From: Litoditis marina
Lineage: Eukaryota; Nematoda; Chromadorea; Rhabditida; Rhabditidae
DNA: 64,000 bases
Reading direction: 5' to 3'
Assembly (NCBI GenBank): GCA_964036275.1
Contig: OZ038435.1
Location: 16,690,270-16,754,269 of the forward strand
In this document: in pieces, positions 58,194 to 64,000 of the stretch
Layout of the letters: the number at the start of each line of letters is the position of its first letter
Numbering within the stretch: position 1 is the stretch's first letter
Position numbers and translations under genes: made by a program
The notes under the pieces: model-generated
The model's database searches: none
The model's input: the letters and a program-made list of their open reading frames with translations, nothing else
What the model was told of the DNA's origin: nothing

Positions 58194-58787
58194 GTGAGTA
58201 AGTTTTCATATTGCATACACACTAGAATTGTTTCCAATTTTCAGTAAATGTTATTCTTCGTAGTACATTATATTAGTTATGGGAAACACAATTATTATGA
58301 ATCTCATATTTCTGTTGACTCTTCCGTTTTTCAGTTTTTGAGCCTTATTTGTTAGTTCGGAGCATTTCCTTCATTTAGTTTGTTTTTCCAGCATCTAGCA
58401 TCATTATTCTTCATCTTCTTCAATTCCAGCATCATCCTCGCATCTATTACGGTGGGTTTCAGATCGATTTTTTGATTTCATTTCTTGAAAAAAGGTCAAA
58501 AATATGTATTTAAAAATTCAAAATCGCGCTTCTGCCAAGATGCTTTATTTTAGAAATTCTACCATGTGATTGATGTTTTGTGTGCTGCTTTGCGCATTCA
58601 ATCCTAGGAAACTAGATGGCAGGCGGCGCCTGCCAAGGTAAACTATATGAGTTAAGCGGGCGTTTGATAATAATAATCTAGATTCTAATAAACAAATTAT
58701 CGAATCTTCAAACTAATTATCGAACATGTAATATTTTTCAGTGCATTAATTGTGTTTTTTTCTCGCATATTTCATGATTCTAGTGAT

Positions 58788-59251
58788 ATGGCGGAGAACA
58801 CCGCGCCAAAGTGCAAATTTAAAGTTGTGGTCAAGAATGCAGATGGCAGTGTGCGGATAGCCTTGTTCACTTCCCCGTGTGGACCAGCTGCTGCCGAGTC
58901 CCGAGATCTGGTGGCGCCTCTCGTTTCTTCACGTGGTGGGACAATTGGTGAACCAGCTGCTGCCGAGTCCCGAGGTCTGGTGGCGCCTCTCGTTTCTTCT
59001 CGTGGTGGGACAATTGGTGGACCAGCCGCTGCCGAGTCCCGAGGTCTGGTGGCGCCTCTCGTTTCTTCTCGTGGTGGGACAATTGGTGAACCAGCTGCTG
59101 CCGAGTCCCGAGGTCTGGTGGCGCCTCTCGTTTCTTCACGTGGTGGGACAATTTGTGGACCAGCTGCTGCCGAGTCCCGAGGTCTGGTGGCGCCTCTCGT
59201 TTCTTCTCGTGGTGGGACAATTTGTGGACCAGCTGCTGCCGAGTCCCGAGG
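58788..59251 (+). pseudogene. Gene with 69 bp coding tandem repeat, interrupted by an LTR element
   Basis: ATG at 58788 follows a TTCTAG acceptor 6 bp upstream. The N-terminus MAENTAPKCKFKVVVKNADG is followed by a 23-residue repeat (core PAAAESRGLVAPLVSSRGGT) in five full copies and a partial sixth. At 59251 an LTR element begins, and translation runs into the LTR for about 23 more codons to a stop at 59319-59321. After the element, 63993-64000 (CGAGGTCT) resumes the repeat in register, so the intact gene continues beyond the window. The repeat is low-complexity with no domain I recognise. The opposite strand is open too, but only because of the repeat. Confidence 0.6.
58881..59251 (+). repeat. 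69 bp coding tandem repeat
   Basis: Units start at 58881, 58950, 59019, 59088, 59157 and 59226 (partial). Length is exactly 69 bp each, so the frame is kept. Differences are few (GAACCA/GGACCA, TCACGT/TCTCGT, ATTGGT/ATTTGT), which suggests recent expansion or homogenisation. Confidence 0.92.
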
Positions 59252-59665
59252 TGTTCGACAGTCAGTGGAGAACTGCCTATTACTATTTCAATACTATTGC
59301 CACGCGGAGTTAACTTTATAATATAATAAGTATCTGATTGATATTATCACCACATATGAGCACTAGGGGAGAAATATGGGAGATACATGTTATAGAGAAA
59401 CTGTATTCATAGTAGAACATAACAAGTTAGCAATACAAGTTTATTATAATATAAATAATTATACAAGTAGTTATCTATGAGAGATAACCGGAGAGAGCGA
59501 GTAGACCAGAGCGTGTTCCATGGTCAGTGTAAGTTGAAGAGTGAGCTCCTCTTGTCTTCTTTCCACGTGCCAACACTGCATTAACATGTCAGGCGCTCAC
59601 GTGTGCAGTCGCTATGCTAATCAGCTGCGCCCGTGCAATATGCCAAGTTTAGGCTATGCCGAACA
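59252..59665 (-). repeat. LTR (3' LTR of the minus-strand element)
   Basis: 414 bp, TG...CA, nearly identical to 63579-63992. Contains a palindromic TTATCTATGAGAGATAA stretch. Confidence 0.92.
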
Positions 59666-62600
59666 CTCCCAACTTTGAAAATTTTTCGCCGAAGGGAGAA
59701 AACCTAAAAACCTGAAAAAATTTAGTTCGTCCAAGAGGGAATAGGGAGTAGTTGGACTGGTTCGAATGGAATGAGAATAGACTGTACGGACAGGGTATGG
59801 CGGTGGCTAAAAACTGACTTTCTCACCGAGTGGTATCACTATGACAGACGAAATTATCAGTGGGTAGTAAGTAGTATATTCTAAAAGCCAATTGGGTTTG
59901 TTTCTGTTAGCACAGAAATACAATATATCGGGTCGATATTTCATATCGAGAATGTGTCCTCTCGTCACTAACTGGTTCGAGTGCTGGCAAATAGTTAGAA
60001 TTAGGCTGATTTTAGAACTCGGTGGGAGGAAAAAAATATGTGTAGGGAAAACACGAATTGGCGTTGTGGGTAATAATCTGTAGTTAGCAAATAATGAGGT
60101 GATTGAACCAAACTACAAATATTCATAAGCATGAAACTCACGTATTTCCTTGATCCACCAATCCTGTCAATCCAACATCATTCCACGTTAGTCCATGTAG
60201 ACATCAGTCCAATAATCGATATCACACCGTGATGCGCGTTCCATCGGTACACTGCTGGTTACTGTGGATTTTAGTCGTTGTGTTAATTGGTTGAATAATG
60301 TGAATAAACAACTACTTTTCGTTGTTCCAATATCTCAGGATATACATATAGGATGCGATCAAATATTTGTTATAGTGTGATCTCGAAACATGATCCGATT
60401 TTCAAATTTTGACCGTGAAGCCGCGTGATCAAACTACAAACACAACCGAAGGTCGCAACCCTCAATTTGGGCTTGCACGAACTCTATAGAGCATATTTTA
60501 GCCACGTGTTTCAGTGTTTTGAACAGTTTATACAACTTCTTTTGGCTGTTCATGAGGGAAATAGTAGGGCATATGGCATGTGATGGATGGATTTGATAAT
60601 AACTTCACTTGAAAAAAGGATATACAACCAAATTATGTACAAGAACCCAAGTTTTCTGCTCATTTTGAAATGTATGGTGAATGTGAATATGAGATCTTTG
60701 AAAATTATTTGGCGAGGAATTGAACATCAGAATTACAATGTTTTGGAAGCGGTATGCTTGGATGGATTAGATGGAATAGTCTCTTGAATGGGTGCTTTAT
60801 TTGCATTATAAAAACCTGCAGGAAACACTATATACGAGAAAAACCTTTTCTCAGGTTCTGAACTCGGTTATTGAGCTGGTACAGAACCAAATTGTACTAA
60901 GTTATACAGAACCAAATTGCATAATGTATGACCGTTAGGGACTTTATAGCATTGAGAATTAGCACGTAGTCGGGATATAAGTTGAATACGATGACTGATG
61001 TTTGCCAGATTCAAAGCGATTGAAAGACACCAAACAATTGCGACGTACCTTCATGAAACTCCAGATCGCGCCGGTGACTTCTATAGTAGTTCGTTTACAA
61101 CTTCCAGCTTCCGTGCATCTTTTCACATTTGCTCTTCGGAAGATGGAGACAGGCCGGATTAGAATAGTTTTTTTTCCATCCCTTACCTCGTCATTTCTTA
61201 ATATCATCTAATGTGACATTTGAGTTGAGGATGTATTGCACAGACTTCAATGGAGTTTTTTGGAATTTGTGGTGGATTTCATTTAAGAATAGGGAATGGT
61301 GGACTTTTGCAGGACTTCATTGCTCACGAATTATATGATGTCGTTTTGTACTTTTTGATGAAACATCCGTGGCAGCAAATGTATGGTAGACTACTTTTGA
61401 AAGTATATATGAGTCAATCAACAAAGAAATAGAAAGCTGATGATTGGGATGTGTGAACTTAGGGTGGACTTGGGGAAAGAACATAAAGTGGTGAAATCAT
61501 GTAATAGCTGTAAATTATACAAATGTCAGCATGAGGGTTAAAAGGCGAGAGAAAAAAGTCAAGTTCTGAAGAAGAAGAAACAGAAAACATATATGAGAAT
61601 CCTTTTTTTTTCCGAACGCACCTGAATAACGCCACTGAATTGATCCGATCCGCCGTTTCCCACGTTGTTGTAAAGGTGATCAGCTTCCGTCTTCTCATAT
61701 TCTAACAACTATGATGTATTGATGATTTTCATCATCCTGGCTCACGTTTCCGAAACATTAGTTGCAATTAGTTGCAATTCCTTCCGCAAACTTATATTGG
61801 ATACCCGGATTGTGTGGAATAGTTTTGGTATTACATAGGTAAAGGTCTTTCAGCATATCTTCGAACCTTCAACATAAAATTCCAATTAATCAAGGGGCTA
61901 GTAGTATTTCAGGAAACTAGTGGCTATTACGTTAGATAAAACAGTACTGAACGTAAGGTATCCGGAAAGATATAGGGCGATGTCTTGAAAATAAGATGAA
62001 AGTATAATCGTATTATTGTTAAAGAATTATGTGGGTTGTCGTTTACAAAGAATGTGAGAAGTGGAATTAAATATGGGATCGTTGGGAAGTAGCTGATTAG
62101 TTTGACCCCGATACGCAAGTTAGTTCTCGGATTGCGACCGAGAATCGACGGGATCAAACTACAAATATTACGAGATAGGGGTGTCCTGTAAAGACGGACC
62201 TGTATAACTCCAGCTTGAGATTAAGTGCTCATTGAATCCTTGTGAAAAAAATTCAAAAGTGACTAGTTTGAGTAATTCAATCACGGTGGAAAGTTTTGGA
62301 TACGCAAAGTGATACTATACCTGCTGACTAGCAACAAGCTAGTGACCCTAGGAATGTTCAAGTGGGATTTTTGTGGAGTGAGAGGCTATTTGGGAGAAAT
62401 ATGCATTTATGGTATATATCAGGTATAATTGGACCTGTATGTGATAAAAGGGAGAATCCCAGAGAAGGATATTTGCAGCACAAGTAATTCCAAAACGTAA
62501 ATCATTGTTATCGAACGTTTTCACGGAAGCAGAAATATTAGGCTATGAATAATTGTTTCCTTATACATCTTCACTTTGGGACCCAATCTGTTTCATTCCT

Positions 62601-63578
62601 CTGGAGTGGGCTGTTCTTGTGGGTGAAATGATGTTGTCTCGTTTCTAATATCTGCGACCTCCGTTCGTTTGTGCAGTGCACCTCGTTGCGAATGACAACG
62701 GTTAGAATGCTGAATGAAATGATCTGGAAAGGTATAGGTGCTATGGAAAGTCGTCGATATTTGCAAAAATAATTGAAATATTATGAATGTTGAGGAATAA
62801 GTGTTTATTGATGGTTTTCACATTGATATTAGGTGAGTGCACATAGATATTGGTAAGTATTGATACAGAAATTGAGAAAGCTTGAAACCTGATCAACTAC
62901 TATGTAGTTCTAGAGAAATACGTTCCATGTTCGTCAAACATGTCTGCACCAAATGGTCTTCTGGCTCGATGTGGGATAGTTTTATTGCACAGAAAGTTTT
63001 ATAGGAACGAAAATTTGAAGATATTTCATTCTCGTTTGGGTTCAAAATCACACGTATCGCATTTCATTGAATGGTTATTATGAGCTAATAGATTACGGAT
63101 CCAATGGGAGTGGTGGCTCACGCTACGTTTCCTAACACCTGAAACTACGCCTCTTGCCTATCCGTACCAGACTATTTATTTTTCCTTCATCTGTGGCTGT
63201 CTACCGGCCTCACCACAGCGCGAACTTCCCATTTCGCGTGCATACCGCAGCCGTTCTGCGTGGTCCCGTATGCTGGGAGTCCTGGGCTCAAAAAAATGTG
63301 TGGATGTCAATTTGGGTTTCCACTACAAAAGGTCATCTGGGAGATTCGAATGGGTTCAGGACGTTCACATCGCTAATTAGCTCCCCGCCAACTTACCAAA
63401 GGTTGGACTTTACCAGGGTAGTTCAGTACAAATTTTACCCACTTGTACTGCTATTAAACTCAAAATAAACATTGTGGAATGAAATGAACTCATGTGGAAT
63501 TGAATGGACTGTTATCACCATAGTTTGGAATGAATAATGTGGATGAGCGGCTGAGTAGCTAGTTCGGCCGATGCACCA
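59666..63578 (-). other. Interior of the LTR element, no coding capacity seen
   Basis: Longest open stretches are about 100 codons and carry no zinc knuckle, DTG or YXDD-like motif that I can find. The word GATCAAACTACAAA occurs at about 60428 and 62150 (and loosely at 60110), the second as one arm of a loose hairpin with TAGTTTGACCCCG. This fits a large non-coding LTR derivative that depends on another element. Confidence 0.6.
63565..63578 (-). promoter_or_regulatory. Putative primer-binding site
   Basis: The minus strand reads TGGTGCATCGGCCG immediately after the 5' LTR, complementary to a tRNA ending CGATGCACCA. It fixes the element orientation. Confidence 0.65.
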
Positions 63579-63992
63579 TGTTCGACAGTCAGTGGAGAAC
63601 TGCCTATTACTATTTCAATACTATTGCCACGCGGAGTTAACTTTATAATATAATAAGTATCTGATTGATATTATCACCACATATGAGCACTAGGGGAGAA
63701 ATATGGGAGATACATGTTATAGAGAAACTGTATTCATAGTAGAACATAACAAGTTAGCAATACAAGTTTATTATAATATAAATAATTATACGAGTAGTTA
63801 TCTATGAGAGATAACCGGAGAGAGCGAGTAGACCAGAGCGTGTTCCATGGTCAGTGTAAGTTGAAGAGTGAGCTCCTCTTGTCTTCTTTCCACGTGCCAA
63901 CACTGCATTAACATGTCAGGCGCTCACGTGTGCAGTCGCTATGCTAATCAGCTGCGCCCGTGCAATATGCCAAGTTTAGGCTATGCCGAACA
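63579..63992 (-). repeat. LTR (5' LTR of the minus-strand element)
   Basis: 414 bp copy followed by the right target duplication CGAGG, then by three bases of the interrupted gene's repeat. Confidence 0.92.
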
Positions 63993-64000
63993 CGAGGTCT

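Larger units (their letters stand above)
59252..63992 (-). mobile_element. LTR retrotransposon without recognisable gag-pol, inserted in a coding repeat
   Basis: Two 414 bp LTRs, 59252-59665 and 63579-63992, start TGTTCG and end CGAACA. Flanking CGAGG (59247-59251 and 63993-63997) is a 5 bp target duplication. Orientation is minus: inside the right LTR the reverse strand reads TGGTGCATCGGCCG (TGG-starting primer site), and the purine-rich GTTGGGAG abuts the other LTR. The LTRs appear to differ at one base (ATACAAG against ATACGAG near 59463 and 63790). The 3.9 kb interior has only short ORFs on both strands. Confidence 0.9.

Noticed and set aside
58867..59220. Open frames on the other frame and strand over the 69 bp repeat.
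   Set aside because: A 69 bp unit keeps any stop-free frame open; only the frame with ATG at 58788 after a splice acceptor has context.

Overview
The window looks like nuclear DNA of a Caenorhabditis-type nematode. Introns end in TTTTCAG-like acceptors, genes have small phase-matched exons, secreted transthyretin-like genes are clustered, and non-autonomous transposons are abundant. There is no bacterial-style gene layout, no rRNA gene and no intact tRNA gene. All gene models are read by eye from splice signals, reading-frame phase and comparison between copies inside the window.

Layout. 1-8852 (minus): a many-exon gene that ends beyond the left edge. It has a SWIM-type zinc finger and a segment resembling the region after the catalytic core of MULE transposases. 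A young gag-protease LTR retrotransposon (5960-8345) sits inside its second exon and another exon carries an in-frame TGA, so it is called a pseudogene. 9658-12689: the last exon of another minus-strand gene and a 2.7 kb element with ~150 bp terminal inverted repeats. 12690-14526: no confident gene; it holds one copy of a dispersed repeat whose partner is at 52.2-52.8 kb.

14527-40027: a 25.5 kb head-to-tail array of non-autonomous Helitrons, all on the minus strand. Unit borders have a TC 5' end and a hairpin-plus-CTAG 3' end, and the whole block sits between host A and T. There are three related unit types: A (~1.36 kb, nine copies), B (two copies, one enlarged by a 130 bp satellite) and C (eight full-type units of 809-1108 bp and one of 233 bp). 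C units share the 5' end but stop at internal points, which looks like a record of rolling-circle re-initiation.

40028-58100: a gene cluster. Three transthyretin-like secreted protein genes lie on the plus strand (43.2-45.3, 46.9-48.9 and 53.9-56.3 kb). The first and third belong to a ~3.5 kb direct segmental duplication. The middle one is frameshifted by a 35 nt tandem duplication. Between and around them are three members of an unrecognised gene family (40.6, 50.0 and 50.7-51.7 kb), at least two of them broken, plus MITEs, tRNA-like fragments and a LINE fragment.

58115-64000: a plus-strand gene with a coding 69 bp tandem repeat. It is interrupted at 59251 by a minus-strand LTR element (59252-63992) with nearly identical LTRs and no recognisable gag or pol. 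The gene resumes at the right edge.

Together the window shows a gene-duplication neighbourhood under heavy attack by non-autonomous elements. Two young LTR elements sit in coding exons, and one Helitron array makes up 40% of the sequence.
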